Of a stretch of 26,896 nucleotides of DNA, positions 13,789 to 21,676 are shown piece after piece (positions within the stretch are counted from its first letter, which is position 1; each line of letters begins with the position of its first letter). The position numbers were made by a program, and so were the translations under genes. The notes under the pieces are model-generated. The model had not been told where the DNA came from, did not search any database, and was given only the letters and a program-made list of their open reading frames with translations. This stretch comes from a virus. The stretch is taken from the IMG/VR virus record IMGVR_UViG_3300031885_000092, positions 1-26,896 of that record; one strand, written 5' to 3'.

Positions 13789-13826
13789 ATCAATACTAAT
13801 ATAAGTTATTGTTTTTAAACAATTTC

Positions 13827-15152
13827 TTACATTAAATTTTTCACACCGAAGATGCGGTAGTAAACGTTACTACGAGCAGCTAATTGACCATTGCCTTGAG
13901 TTAAACCTTGAGCAAATGGGTTAGCAACCATACCGTAACGAGTTTTAAAACCGATTTTAGGTTGGAAAGTATATTGGTCAACTGCACGAACCATTTGTAA
14001 AGGCACGTATGGGCAGTAGAAAATACCAGCATCATAAGGTGAAGTACCTTTATAACCGATAGTTACCAATTCTTGGTTAGAAGTATAACCACCAAAATAA
14101 GGATCGATATAAACTTTGATACGACCGTGTAACATACCAGCAAAAGTATTACCAGTATCATCAACTTGTAAATCTGATTGTAAAGCAGGAGTATAAGATA
14201 ATACACCAGCCATAGCCATTGCAGAAGCAACGTCAGAAGAAACGATCATAACGTTACCTTTTCCTCTACGAGTTTGTTTCGCAATTACGTTAGCGTCACG
14301 TTCGATTTGGAAAATAAGACCTTTGAAACGTTCAACTGACCAACGGCCATTAGAATCTGTATCTAAGTCAAAATAACCAGCAGTAGTAGTACCGTATTGA
14401 GCACCAGCTACAGCAGTTGTGTAGATAGTACGAATTACTTCACGGTTGATTTCAGCAAGGATTTCAGTAGAAAGAATGTTAGACAATTCAGTCTCAGCAT
14501 CCAAACCATGAATAGCTTTCAAATCTTGAGCTAATTCTAAAGAGTATTCAGCTTTCAATGCACGAGATTGTGCAGTAACAGTTACTTTCTCAATAGAGAA
14601 CGCCATTTGGTGGAATGAACCATCAGTAACGCCTAATTGTTCAGCAGTTGCAGTTGGCATAGCAATACCAGTAGTAGTTGCACCACTAGTAACGTTAGAG
14701 AATAAATTGTTAACGTCAGTTGCGCCAGTACCTTGGAAACCGTATGGGTTAGAAGCAGAAGAAGTACCAGAGAAATCAGTATTTGCTTCGTTGAAGAATG
14801 CTTCTGAGTTAGTATTTGCTTGAGCGTCATAACGTGCTCTCATTGCAAATATTAAACCAGTAGGACCGGTCATTGGTTGAACACCAGCAACGTCATATGC
14901 GATTAAGTTAGGAAGTGCTCTACGAACCAATGAAATCAATACTGGATCAAAGTTAGAAACACCACCAGCAACGTTAGTTGGACCAGTTTCAGTAGTTTCG
15001 TTTAATGCTTGGCGATCTTGTGCCATTGCTTGGTGTTGGTTTTCCAATACTAAAGCAGTAACAGCTCTTTTGTAAGGATCTTTAATTGCTTCTAATTCTG
15101 GATGTTCCAGAACTGGTTGCCATTTCTTTTGTAATTCTTCTGTTAAGTACAT
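13827..15152 (-). CDS. 23: major capsid protein precursor gp23
   Basis: 441 aa. It forms the hexamers of the head shell. Matching segments are the N-terminal YLTEELQKKWQPVLEHPEL, LVRRALPNLIAYDVAGVQPM, GPTGLIFAMRARY, VTAQSRALKAEYSLELAQDL and a C-terminal FKTRYGMVANPFAQ. gp23 is matured by the gp21 protease; QALNE (48-52) fits the L-x-E cleavage preference, so cut after Glu52 is a candidate, giving about 389 aa. The codon choice is noticeably more uniform (GCA, GTA, GAA rich) than in neighbours, as expected for a very highly expressed gene. It is followed by a strong terminator. Confidence 0.97.
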   Translation of the reverse strand: MYLTEELQKKWQPVLEHPELEAIKDPYKRAVTALVLENQHQAMAQDRQALNETTETGPTNVAGGVSNFDPVLISLVRRALPNLIAYDVAGVQPMTGPTGLIFAMRARYDAQANTNSEAFFNEANTDFSGTSSASNPYGFQGTGATDVNNLFSNVTSGATTTGIAMPTATAEQLGVTDGSFHQMAFSIEKVTVTAQSRALKAEYSLELAQDLKAIHGLDAETELSNILSTEILAEINREVIRTIYTTAVAGAQYGTTTAGYFDLDTDSNGRWSVERFKGLIFQIERDANVIAKQTRRGKGNVMIVSSDVASAMAMAGVLSYTPALQSDLQVDDTGNTFAGMLHGRIKVYIDPYFGGYTSNQELVTIGYKGTSPYDAGIFYCPYVPLQMVRAVDQYTFQPKIGFKTRYGMVANPFAQGLTQGNGQLAARSNVYYRIFGVKNLM

Positions 15153-15164
15153 TTAATTTTCCTT

Positions 15165-16298
15165 TTAGATTTTAAGACTTTGTGAAATAGATTTTGCGTA
15201 TTGTTCCATCATTGGATCATTAGATTTTAAAGTTTTAGTTTCTTCTACTAAAATAACTTCGTCATCCAATCCATAGTTATCTCCAGAATAGATAGCTGAA
15301 GTGAAATAAGATTCTTTCAGTGTTTCTATTTTAGAGGCAAACTCGTCATCAGAATTAAATTCAACACCTTCTGCAAGTGCTTTCATCTTTTCGACTTGTG
15401 TTTGTGATAAACCATCACACGCTGTGTGGATAGCTTCTTGCTTTAATTGCTCATTCAACTCTTTCTTGAGTTCGATGCCTTTCATGATTTGCTCATTCAA
15501 TGATCCTTCAAGTTCTTCAACTTTCAAAGATAATTCTTCAACAATATCAACTTTATCAGCAGGGATATCAATATAGTGTTCAACAAATAAATTCTTAAGA
15601 CCAGCAATAAAATCTTCAGTGATTTCTGATTTCAAACCTTTCTCGATAGCAATTTCGTTTTCAGTCATCCATTCTTCTACCATATAGTTCAAGTAGTCGT
15701 CAATTTTAGTGGCTAATTCTTCTTTAATGCTTTCCATTGCTACTTGCATTTCTTCTAGCAATTCGTTTTCAACTTGTTCTACGATGTAATCAACACGAGC
15801 AGAAACAGCTGCTTCAAAAATTAGTGTAGCTTTAGCTTGGAATTCTTCAGAAAGATTTTCACCTTCCATAAGGGCAGCAACGTCATCAGCAACATCAAAT
15901 TCTTCGCCGTAAGACGCGAATGTAGCACCTGGGTTCTTAGCAAGTTTTTGAGCTGCTAATGCACCAGCTTTACGATCACGAATAGATGCATAATCTGTAC
16001 CAGCTGCTTGAACAACAGTTTGAGCTACTTCACTCGCTGGTTGTCCTTTCAATTTTAACATAGGTGCAGACCCAACTGGTGGTGTTGCTCCTGGTGGCTT
16101 GGCTGTTGGTGTTCCCTTTAAATAATCAGGAAGACTTGAATCAGTTTCTGTGGGTGCCCGTCCAATATCACCAGCTTCTTTGTTGCCGTATGCGACATCA
16201 CCTGATAATTTCTTTGTTTTATCTTGACCACGTTGGTTTCCTGACACATTTGACATCAGGATATCTTGAGCGGCTTCCGATAGATTGAATTTTGACAT
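15165..16298 (-). CDS. 22: prohead core scaffold gp22
   Basis: 377 aa (T4 269 aa). gp22 fills the prohead core and is degraded by gp21 before DNA packaging. The protein is strongly acidic and mostly helical with coiled-coil segments (about 160-310: VEQVENELLEEMQVAMESIK, KVDIVEELSLKVEELEGSL). The N-terminal 130 residues are Gly/Pro/Ala-rich and longer than in T4. L-x-E/I-x-E sites abound (LMEGE, LSEEF, LLEEM), suiting gp21 digestion. AAGGAG precedes the ATG and a late promoter is 30 nt upstream. Position before gene 23 supports the call. Confidence 0.9.
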   Translation of the reverse strand: MSKFNLSEAAQDILMSNVSGNQRGQDKTKKLSGDVAYGNKEAGDIGRAPTETDSSLPDYLKGTPTAKPPGATPPVGSAPMLKLKGQPASEVAQTVVQAAGTDYASIRDRKAGALAAQKLAKNPGATFASYGEEFDVADDVAALMEGENLSEEFQAKATLIFEAAVSARVDYIVEQVENELLEEMQVAMESIKEELATKIDDYLNYMVEEWMTENEIAIEKGLKSEITEDFIAGLKNLFVEHYIDIPADKVDIVEELSLKVEELEGSLNEQIMKGIELKKELNEQLKQEAIHTACDGLSQTQVEKMKALAEGVEFNSDDEFASKIETLKESYFTSAIYSGDNYGLDDEVILVEETKTLKSNDPMMEQYAKSISQSLKI

Positions 16299-16327
16299 TT
16301 TTTTTAATCTCCTTGATTTGTATATAT

Positions 16328-16335
16328 TATTTATA
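16328..16335 (-). promoter_or_regulatory. T4-type late promoter for genes 22 and 23
   Basis: Exact TATAAATA on the minus strand, 30 nt upstream of the gp22 ATG. Confidence 0.8.
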
Positions 16336-16357
16336 AGTTAAAGATTTTATAGAATTG

Positions 16358-16504
16358 TTATGTCTTTTTTTGACCAAATTTGGAAAAACAATCTATGGTT
16401 TTTTGTATGGAATTTTCATTCAATATTCTATTTAGTGAACCCATTCCTATATTAAAAATGACACAAATTTCTTTTTTTGTTTTATTTTCTTTTACCAATT
16501 CCAT
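16358..16504 (-). CDS. 48-aa helix-turn-helix ORF overlapping the end of gene 21
   Basis: Begins at ATG 16504 within the last codons of gene 21, in a different frame, and ends at TAA 16358. The segment KKEICVIFNIGMGSLNRIL (10-28) has the shape of a helix-turn-helix of the kind found at the ends of phage homing endonucleases. The ribosome binding site is weak. It may be the leftover tail of an endonuclease gene once inserted between 21 and 22, or a tiny DNA-binding protein. The bases would be unexplained noncoding sequence otherwise. Confidence 0.4.
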   Translation of the reverse strand: MELVKENKTKKEICVIFNIGMGSLNRILNENSIQKTIDCFSKFGQKKT

Positions 16505-17144
16505 TAATATAATTCTCAAAAATTTTAATTGCTACATCCTCTATCTGTTTATTAGAAAATTTTCTAAGATTAGTATAAAGTTTTTCTACATCTTCTTCTA
16601 TCCAAGTACCTTTTGATTGGTCATACCAAAATTCCTTGCCTTCCATTATTCCTTGTACAAATGCACCAGGAGCAGAAGGATCAGCTACAATATCTGCCGC
16701 TGTAGCAAGATAAAAATCTGATTGTACAACATTAACACCGTTAACATTCTTTAGAGACCCCATGCCTCGTGACGATACTCCTAATTGAGCACCACCTTCG
16801 ATAAGATTCCTTGCGATATTACCCATAGGTGTATCCAGTATCTTAGCCTTACCGATCCATTGATTACCTTCTTCACGAAGTCCTACAATTAAATGCGACA
16901 CACGATCTAGATTAATGCTTGGTGTATCTGGATGTCCTAACTCACCAAAAGCACGTTTCTTATCTATATATGCTTCTGTATAACGAGCAACTTCTTTACT
17001 CATTGTATGTTGTTCATACAAACGACCATTACGGTTCTTTACACCAGCAACTAGGAATGGTCCTTCAATGAATAGAGACTTTTTACCATCAACGTCTTCT
17101 GTTAGATAGTTTACTGTTTCGTTTATTTCTTTTATAAGCTTCAT
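16482..17144 (-). CDS. 21: prohead core protease gp21
   Basis: 220 aa (T4 212 aa). A serine protease of the herpes-assemblin fold that matures the prohead proteins. VKNRNGRLY, FGELGHPDTPSINLDRVSH with the catalytic His in ELGHP, and LGVSSRGMGSL with the catalytic Ser in GVSSRG are in order, followed by TAADIVADPSAPGAFV. AAGGAA precedes the ATG. Its preferred cut site (L/I-x-E followed by a small residue) appears in gp23 and in two small proteins encoded just upstream. Confidence 0.95.
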   Translation of the reverse strand: MKLIKEINETVNYLTEDVDGKKSLFIEGPFLVAGVKNRNGRLYEQHTMSKEVARYTEAYIDKKRAFGELGHPDTPSINLDRVSHLIVGLREEGNQWIGKAKILDTPMGNIARNLIEGGAQLGVSSRGMGSLKNVNGVNVVQSDFYLATAADIVADPSAPGAFVQGIMEGKEFWYDQSKGTWIEEDVEKLYTNLRKFSNKQIEDVAIKIFENYINGIGKRK

Positions 17145-17153
17145 GCCATTTCC

Positions 17154-17681
17154 TTATGGTAGTAATGCGTATTCGCCATAATTGAATGCCGCAGGATCTT
17201 CAATTTGACCACGAGAATAATCAGCATTATCTTTTCTTAATGATATGATGATGTCGTATGTTGTATTTGCTGTAGGTACACCTAAAGACTTAACACCAAT
17301 ATCACCTTTACATCCAGCTTGGCCTTTAGCGTTATTAGATATTGTTGCCCAATTACCTTCGCCATTATATGAACCTGTACCAAATGTTGATATGTTCAAT
17401 ATTGTGTTTGAACTTTCTGTAGAAGACCAATACAATTCAACAGCCGCACTAGCATTATACCAAACTCTATCTACAGACAAACCATAGTATGCATTAGCAC
17501 CAGTGTTTGCTACAGAGGATAATAAATTTGCTTTGGAAGAATCTAATGCAAAACTTAGTGTGTTTGCTTGTATTCTAGTGTTGTTTGATTCTATTGTACT
17601 ACCATCAAACAAGCCAGTAAGTTTAATTATGGTGTGTGTATTAGTATCTGTTAATACTTGATATGTATATTTGTTTGCCAT
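17154..17681 (-). CDS. putative virion structural protein
   Basis: 175 aa with AGGA before the ATG. It is rich in Asn, Thr, Ser and Gly with alternating hydrophobic residues, typical of a beta-rich particle protein: KYTYQVLTDTNTHTIIKLTG near the start, VDRVWYNASAAVELYWSS in the middle and TYDIIISLRKDN near the end. Proteins of this appearance lie between genes 20 and 21 in many marine T4-like phages, annotated as structural or hypothetical. I cannot assign a specific role. No signal peptide or enzyme motif is seen. Confidence 0.7.
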   Translation of the reverse strand: MANKYTYQVLTDTNTHTIIKLTGLFDGSTIESNNTRIQANTLSFALDSSKANLLSSVANTGANAYYGLSVDRVWYNASAAVELYWSSTESSNTILNISTFGTGSYNGEGNWATISNNAKGQAGCKGDIGVKSLGVPTANTTYDIIISLRKDNADYSRGQIEDPAAFNYGEYALLP

Positions 17682-17692
17682 TTTCTATCCTA

Positions 17693-17995
17693 TTATTCGT
17701 CTATATCCAGAGACTCTTCAACAGGTCCCTTCGACCATTGAGAACTTGTATAAGGTACTGTTACGTATTGTTTAATCTTATCAGCGAAATATAGAGCAAC
17801 TCTTTGGTTATTAGGAAACTGTCTAATAGACTTGCGTTTCATAACAATGATCGCTGGTGGATCCATAGAATCGTTCTTAGCAGCTTCACATATATCAGGT
17901 TTCACTATCTTAGGTTTCTTCTTTGGCACTTCAGACAAATTACTGAAATGCGCCCCTATTTCATCTAACTGGTTAAATTCCTTAAATGATTTCAT
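17693..17995 (-). CDS. small head-region protein with a capsid-targeting-like N-terminus
   Basis: 100 aa from ATG 17995, chosen because MKSFKEFNQLDE then aligns with the start of the next gene upstream (MISFKEFSQLDE) and with the capsid-targeting peptide of T4 internal proteins (MKTYQEFIAEA). QLDE fits a gp21 cut site (L-x-E), though Ile follows rather than Ala. The body is basic in the middle (KKKPKIVKP, VMKRKSIRQFP) and ends acidic. The start overlaps the preceding gene by 14 nt. Packaging in the head and cleavage by gp21 are inferred. A prohead core protein in the gp68 position is an alternative. Confidence 0.65.
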   Translation of the reverse strand: MKSFKEFNQLDEIGAHFSNLSEVPKKKPKIVKPDICEAAKNDSMDPPAIIVMKRKSIRQFPNNQRVALYFADKIKQYVTVPYTSSQWSKGPVEESLDIDE

Positions 17996-18392
17996 TTCTT
18001 CTTCGAGTACCAAGATGGTTGTTTTTCTGGTCTACTGGTCTATATACTCGACCAGAACCTCTACAGTTTTCACAAGACGAACCACTACCGCGTCCCTCTC
18101 CAGTACCATCACTCGCACTACAATCTACCTTACCCTCATCAGATTCGCTCAATCCAACTTCAAATTTGGCATTCTGCACAGCATCAGCCTTTGTGTCGTG
18201 GTATGATATTGATTTATCACCTACATGTTTACCATCTTTATAATGGTGTACTTGGTATTCGTTATATTCTTTACTATGGCGAACTACCGCAGTATGTCCA
18301 TTATCACCATTGAATGATGCAATTTTACGAGTTCCTGTAATAGAACTAGCTTTTGCTTCATCTAATTGCGAAAACTCTTTGAAAGATATCAT
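17982..18392 (-). CDS. internal head protein candidate with capsid-targeting-like N-terminus and Cys motif
   Basis: 136 aa; ATG overlaps the gene 67 stop (ATGA). MISFKEFSQLDE followed by Ala matches the T4 capsid-targeting peptide and gp21 site (L-D-E then A). Residues about 20-90 form a compact domain (KIASFNGDNGHTAVVRHSK, YNEYQVHHYKDGKHVGD, DTKADAVQNAKFEVG) resembling small uncharacterised phage domains. The C-terminus has CENCRGSGRVYRP, one half of a DnaJ-like Cys-x-x-Cys-x-Gly-x-Gly zinc motif, with an earlier lone Cys. Inference: packaged with DNA and possibly injected. Confidence 0.65.
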   Translation of the reverse strand: MISFKEFSQLDEAKASSITGTRKIASFNGDNGHTAVVRHSKEYNEYQVHHYKDGKHVGDKSISYHDTKADAVQNAKFEVGLSESDEGKVDCSASDGTGEGRGSGSSCENCRGSGRVYRPVDQKNNHLGTRRRNEII

Positions 18393-18577
18393 GATGCGAA
18401 TTCTTCAGCACCCACTTCATCATCAACAGATTCTTCTTGCTTGCCCATGTAACCAGAAGCAATTTCTTGCTTTTTAGATTCTATGTGAGCAGCAACTTTA
18501 TCATGTATAGCACTGTATAATTCTTTTCTAAAATCTGTACCATTATCTTGGTATGCGTAATCGATTAAATTTTTCAT
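18389..18577 (-). CDS. 67: prohead core protein gp67-like
   Basis: 62 aa. The helical FRKELYSAIHDKVAAHIESK then KQEIASGYMG followed by an acidic tail (EESVDDEVGAEEF) mirrors the layout of T4 gp67, a small core protein (helix then long acidic tail), though the acidic tail here is much shorter. GGAG lies 7 nt before the ATG and a late promoter 21 nt upstream. It sits between 20 and 21, the gene 67 slot in T4 relatives. Confidence 0.75.
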   Translation of the reverse strand: MKNLIDYAYQDNGTDFRKELYSAIHDKVAAHIESKKQEIASGYMGKQEESVDDEVGAEEFAS

Positions 18578-18781
18578 TTATTTCTCCGTTATTAATCTAT
18601 TTATAAACTTGTTGAATACAGCTTCCAACCCATATTTCATACGCGCATTTCTAAATGCTACACAATTACTATTTTGTTTCTTATGATTTTTGCATCTCTT
18701 TTCATAATCACATGTTTGTCCTATATAGCACTTTCCGGATGGGCTAGTGTGTTTATAAATCAGGTATGTTTTCCCGATCAT
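18578..18781 (-). pseudogene. truncated GIY-YIG homing endonuclease fragment
   Basis: 67 aa. It begins normally with TYLIYKHTSPSGKCYIGQT, then CDYEKRCKNHKK and FRNARMKYGLEAVF, the first half of a GIY-YIG nuclease domain. The sequence then stops: the catalytic Glu region and all DNA-binding parts are absent. The last codons (KFINRL) encode the TATAAATA late promoter of gene 67 and the final GGAGAAATAA is its ribosome binding site, so a deletion appears to have joined the fragment to the gene 67 leader. The ATG overlaps the gp20 stop (ATGA). Not expected to cut DNA. Confidence 0.8.
18598..18605 (-). promoter_or_regulatory. T4-type late promoter for gene 67
   Basis: Exact TATAAATA on the minus strand, 21 nt before the gene 67 ATG, inside the GIY-YIG fragment. 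Confidence 0.75.
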
Positions 18782-20403
18782 AATATGCGCTTTATAGTGT
18801 CAAACGTACTATATTCTTCTTGTTGCTGCGATTCAATTGGTGGATCTAATTGATTCATCATTTGCTGCTGTGTAACCGCATTAGACACCTCAACAGGAAC
18901 ATCAAATCCTTCTTTCTTCTCGGATTCTATTTCTGCTTTCATATCCTCTATCTGAATATCTGTAAGTCTAAGAACCTTTCTGAGTATCCAAGATTTAGAA
19001 TAGTATGTTCCAGTATAAGGATCAACTTGACTCAATAACGCCAATCTTTCTTTCATCAATTCAGCATCTTTCATTTCAGCAAAGTTATTATCTCTGATGA
19101 AATCGTAGTATATATGTTCTTTAAAGTCTTCCCACTCTTCGGCTGTGCATATGCCTTTCAACACACACTGTGCACGTAAAGCTTGGTTAAACATGTCAGA
19201 GAATTTGTTTCTAAGTCTATCAATAAACTTAGCGAATTTCAGCTCATCTCTTGTTACTTCTGATACACGACCCAGTGCAAAACCTTGGTTTGGTTCTAAA
19301 CGTGAAACAGGAACACTTAATGCTTTGTATAGTTTTCTCTCGAAGTATTTAACATCTTCAAGTTCACCCAAGTTTTGTCCACCTGGTAGTGTAGTAATCT
19401 CGGTACCTTTACCACCTTCTCTACGTGGTAACCAGAAATCTTCCATCATTGACATGAATTTACGATCATCTCGTACTTCACCTGTCGCGGCATCATACAC
19501 AAGTTTATTCTTGTACTTTGCCATAATGTCACGTAGGTACTGTTCAGCTTTTAGCTTAGGTAGATTACCCACATCGATATAGAAAATTCTACGTTCTGGT
19601 GCTCTAGAAATACGATAGATTACCGTAGCATCTTCGATCATTCTCAATTGGTTTAGAGGTTTAATTGCTTTGTGTAGATACGACAACACAACTGAACGTC
19701 TAGAATCCATTAGTCCAGATACAACTGAAATAATAGAATCTGTTGTAATTCTAACACCGGCAGGACCGAAATTAGATGAACCGCCACCAGCAACTTTATC
19801 ATTGAATATGTAATACTCATTGATAACATTCATTACATCAACGCCAGTACGATCATCCTTCTTCTTTTTAATTTCTCGTACTTTCCTTAGCTTTCTTGGA
19901 TCGATATAACGTAATGCTTTAATACCTTCTGTTGGATTTTCTTTGTCTATGATAATGTGATAGTACATTTTCCCATCAACATAGTATCTACGAAAGATAT
20001 CCTGTGCCATATTCTTGTAGTTCAGTAGTTTTAATACTGTAGCAAATTCTTCCCGAATTGCTTTCTTAATCTTATCTGGCTGTTTTAAATCGTCCAGTAC
20101 GATATCTGTAATTCTTCCATCGTCATCTATACTAATTGCTTCATTGACGATATCATCTAGTGCTGATTCAATTTCAGGTTGCATAGCCATTTCACGATAA
20201 CGAGAAATAAGCTCTACCTCATTTTTGGCAGTACCATCCATATCAACATACACACCCATGTGTGCGTTTGATGTGATCGTAATGGCCCCATCTTCATTGG
20301 TTGGCGGACTAAAGCTTGGTTGTGCCTTTTGGTCTTCCTCATGCTTTTCACGAGAAAACGTGAACCCAAATAAACTAAATTTTGTCGCACCTTGTGTTGA
20401 CAT
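18778..20403 (-). CDS. 20: portal vertex protein gp20
   Basis: 541 aa (T4 524 aa). The dodecameric portal is the DNA entry point and the site of terminase docking. Conserved blocks include LISRYREMAMQPEIESALDD, RRYYVDGKMYYHIIID, LRYIDPRKLRKVREIKK, YLHKAIKPLNQLRMIEDA, VIYRISRAPERRIFYIDVG, FWLPRREGGKGTEITTLPGG and VSRLEPNQGFALGR. All match the standard gp20 order. The ATG overlaps the stop of the GIY-YIG gene (TAATG). Confidence 0.97.
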   Translation of the reverse strand: MSTQGATKFSLFGFTFSREKHEEDQKAQPSFSPPTNEDGAITITSNAHMGVYVDMDGTAKNEVELISRYREMAMQPEIESALDDIVNEAISIDDDGRITDIVLDDLKQPDKIKKAIREEFATVLKLLNYKNMAQDIFRRYYVDGKMYYHIIIDKENPTEGIKALRYIDPRKLRKVREIKKKKDDRTGVDVMNVINEYYIFNDKVAGGGSSNFGPAGVRITTDSIISVVSGLMDSRRSVVLSYLHKAIKPLNQLRMIEDATVIYRISRAPERRIFYIDVGNLPKLKAEQYLRDIMAKYKNKLVYDAATGEVRDDRKFMSMMEDFWLPRREGGKGTEITTLPGGQNLGELEDVKYFERKLYKALSVPVSRLEPNQGFALGRVSEVTRDELKFAKFIDRLRNKFSDMFNQALRAQCVLKGICTAEEWEDFKEHIYYDFIRDNNFAEMKDAELMKERLALLSQVDPYTGTYYSKSWILRKVLRLTDIQIEDMKAEIESEKKEGFDVPVEVSNAVTQQQMMNQLDPPIESQQQEEYSTFDTIKRIL

Positions 20404-21020
20404 TATATATTTCCTTTCATTTTACAGTTGTCGAAATGCCATCTTTTAGCATTGCCTCTATTGGTACTAATGTTACAGTGTGGACATTCTATTAATATCT
20501 TCGCAGCATCACTTATATTTAGTAATGTTTTTTCTGTGTGATAATCTGTAATGCCATTGTTCCAAGAAGATGTTCCCTTTCTGTTTTTCCCCATCAATAT
20601 CTTTGATTCGTCAGAATGTGTTTTTCCAAGATTTTTACCCATAGAAGATGCTCTTATCTTTTCTATACTTTCTCTAGTGTGGGTCGGATAATAACCAAAT
20701 GTACCCTCTCCACCCAACGTCATATTATATCCATTAGAATTTTTGGACTTGATATATGAATTGTTCTCAACAATAAAGTAATTTTCCATTATATTTTTAC
20801 AATAGTTTAGTTCTAGTGATTGATATAAAATAGACCAATAAAAGCTGCTCCACCCATACTTTCTTATAGACCTATGAAAATATGTTTTATATCCTGGTTG
20901 ACCAACACAATTGGCTTCTATCTTATGCCTACCTTTTCTTTTTTCATAATCCTTAGCAAAACCAATATAGCATTTACCAGTGATTTTGTTTGTTGCTTTG
21001 TATATAGTATATATAATCAT
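20403..21020 (-). CDS. GIY-YIG homing endonuclease (Seg-like)
   Basis: 205 aa. YTIYKATNKITGKCYIGFA with following KDYEKRKGRHK is the GIY-YIG catalytic start; RKYGWSSFYWSIL and the Glu of NIMENYFI complete the nuclease domain by about residue 85. NUMOD3-like repeats (TRESIEKIRASSMGKNLG, HSDESKILMGKNRKG) and a C-terminal zinc-like CPHCNISTNRGNAKRWHFDN then C give DNA binding. GGAG precedes the ATG by about 8 nt. It sits between 19 and 20 immediately after a strong terminator, without a recognisable promoter of its own. Confidence 0.92.
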   Translation of the reverse strand: MIIYTIYKATNKITGKCYIGFAKDYEKRKGRHKIEANCVGQPGYKTYFHRSIRKYGWSSFYWSILYQSLELNYCKNIMENYFIVENNSYIKSKNSNGYNMTLGGEGTFGYYPTHTRESIEKIRASSMGKNLGKTHSDESKILMGKNRKGTSSWNNGITDYHTEKTLLNISDAAKILIECPHCNISTNRGNAKRWHFDNCKMKGNI

Positions 21021-21044
21021 GCTGTATCTCCTATAAGATATAGA

Positions 21045-21074
21045 GTTAGTGGATGCTGATACATCTCGACTAAC
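21045..21074 (-). other. stem-loop between the gp19 terminator and the GIY-YIG gene
   Basis: GTTAGT pairs with ACTAAC, and inner GATG with CATC, around a 6-nt loop with a small internal bulge. It lies in the leader of the endonuclease-portal transcript; no T-run follows on the minus strand. Confidence 0.4.
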
Positions 21075-21080
21075 ACTTTC

Positions 21081-21111
21081 AATAAAAAGGAGAGGACCGA
21101 AGTCCTCTCCT
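21081..21111 (-). terminator. strong intrinsic terminator after gene 19
   Basis: Minus-strand AGGAGAGGAC-TTCG-GTCCTCTCCT, a perfect 10-bp stem with a TTCG tetraloop, followed by TTTTATT. It begins 8 nt after the gene 19 stop. Confidence 0.95.
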
Positions 21112-21118
21112 ATGATGT

Positions 21119-21664
21119 TTATGATGTAGTATTTGATTCCCAGTATTGGTACGCAAACTGCACCGAATACTCTTCTATCTTGTCATTATCACCCCAATCT
21201 AGATCGATTGGTGCAATATCAACTGGGAACATACCAACAAAGTTATATGTCTTCAATATATCACCTTGTTTGCCATACTGAGTGACTAGTGCATCAACAG
21301 TATATGCGGAAGCACTGCTACTACCACCAGCAGCTCGAACGTTACTTACGTGAGTATTGATACCATTAGACCAAGCTTCCAAAGCATCTCTTATGGTAAA
21401 ATCTTCATCGTTTACGATTTGTAGCGACCAGTCAGCGAATGTTCTATTACCGGCAAACTTCATTTCACGACCAAAATAATACATTGGTATAGATCCGATT
21501 GATGATCCTGGTAATTGCGAACCTTTCGCCATGAATGTAGTTTTTTGTCCAGCAACGGAACCATTAGTAACAAAGCTAGGAAATGTTAGTGTTACCGAAA
21601 ATAGATTGGGACGAGCACCGTCACCAATCAGATTCGAGCGAAATTCATTTACATTAAACGTCAT
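21119..21664 (-). CDS. 19: tail tube protein gp19
   Basis: 181 aa (T4 163 aa). It polymerises into the inner tail tube. RPNLFSVTLTFPSFV, MAKGSQLPGSSIGSIPMYYF, GREMKFAGNRTFADWSLQI and the C-terminal DLDWGDNDKIEEYSVQFAY then QYWE are the typical gp19 blocks. AAGGAG precedes the ATG. It is co-transcribed with the sheath gene and ends at a strong terminator. Confidence 0.96.
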   Translation of the reverse strand: MTFNVNEFRSNLIGDGARPNLFSVTLTFPSFVTNGSVAGQKTTFMAKGSQLPGSSIGSIPMYYFGREMKFAGNRTFADWSLQIVNDEDFTIRDALEAWSNGINTHVSNVRAAGGSSSASAYTVDALVTQYGKQGDILKTYNFVGMFPVDIAPIDLDWGDNDKIEEYSVQFAYQYWESNTTS

Positions 21665-21676
21665 TTTTATTTCTCC

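Noticed and set aside
17832-18243. Two overlapping plus-strand open frames of 124 and 85 codons
   Set aside because: Antisense to the two capsid-targeting-like genes, which have the better starts and motifs; low-complexity Ser/Thr composition.
19145-19582. 145-codon open frame on the plus strand
   Set aside because: Entirely antisense to the well-conserved portal gene; Ser/Leu-rich composition typical of a shadow frame, no ribosome binding site or promoter.
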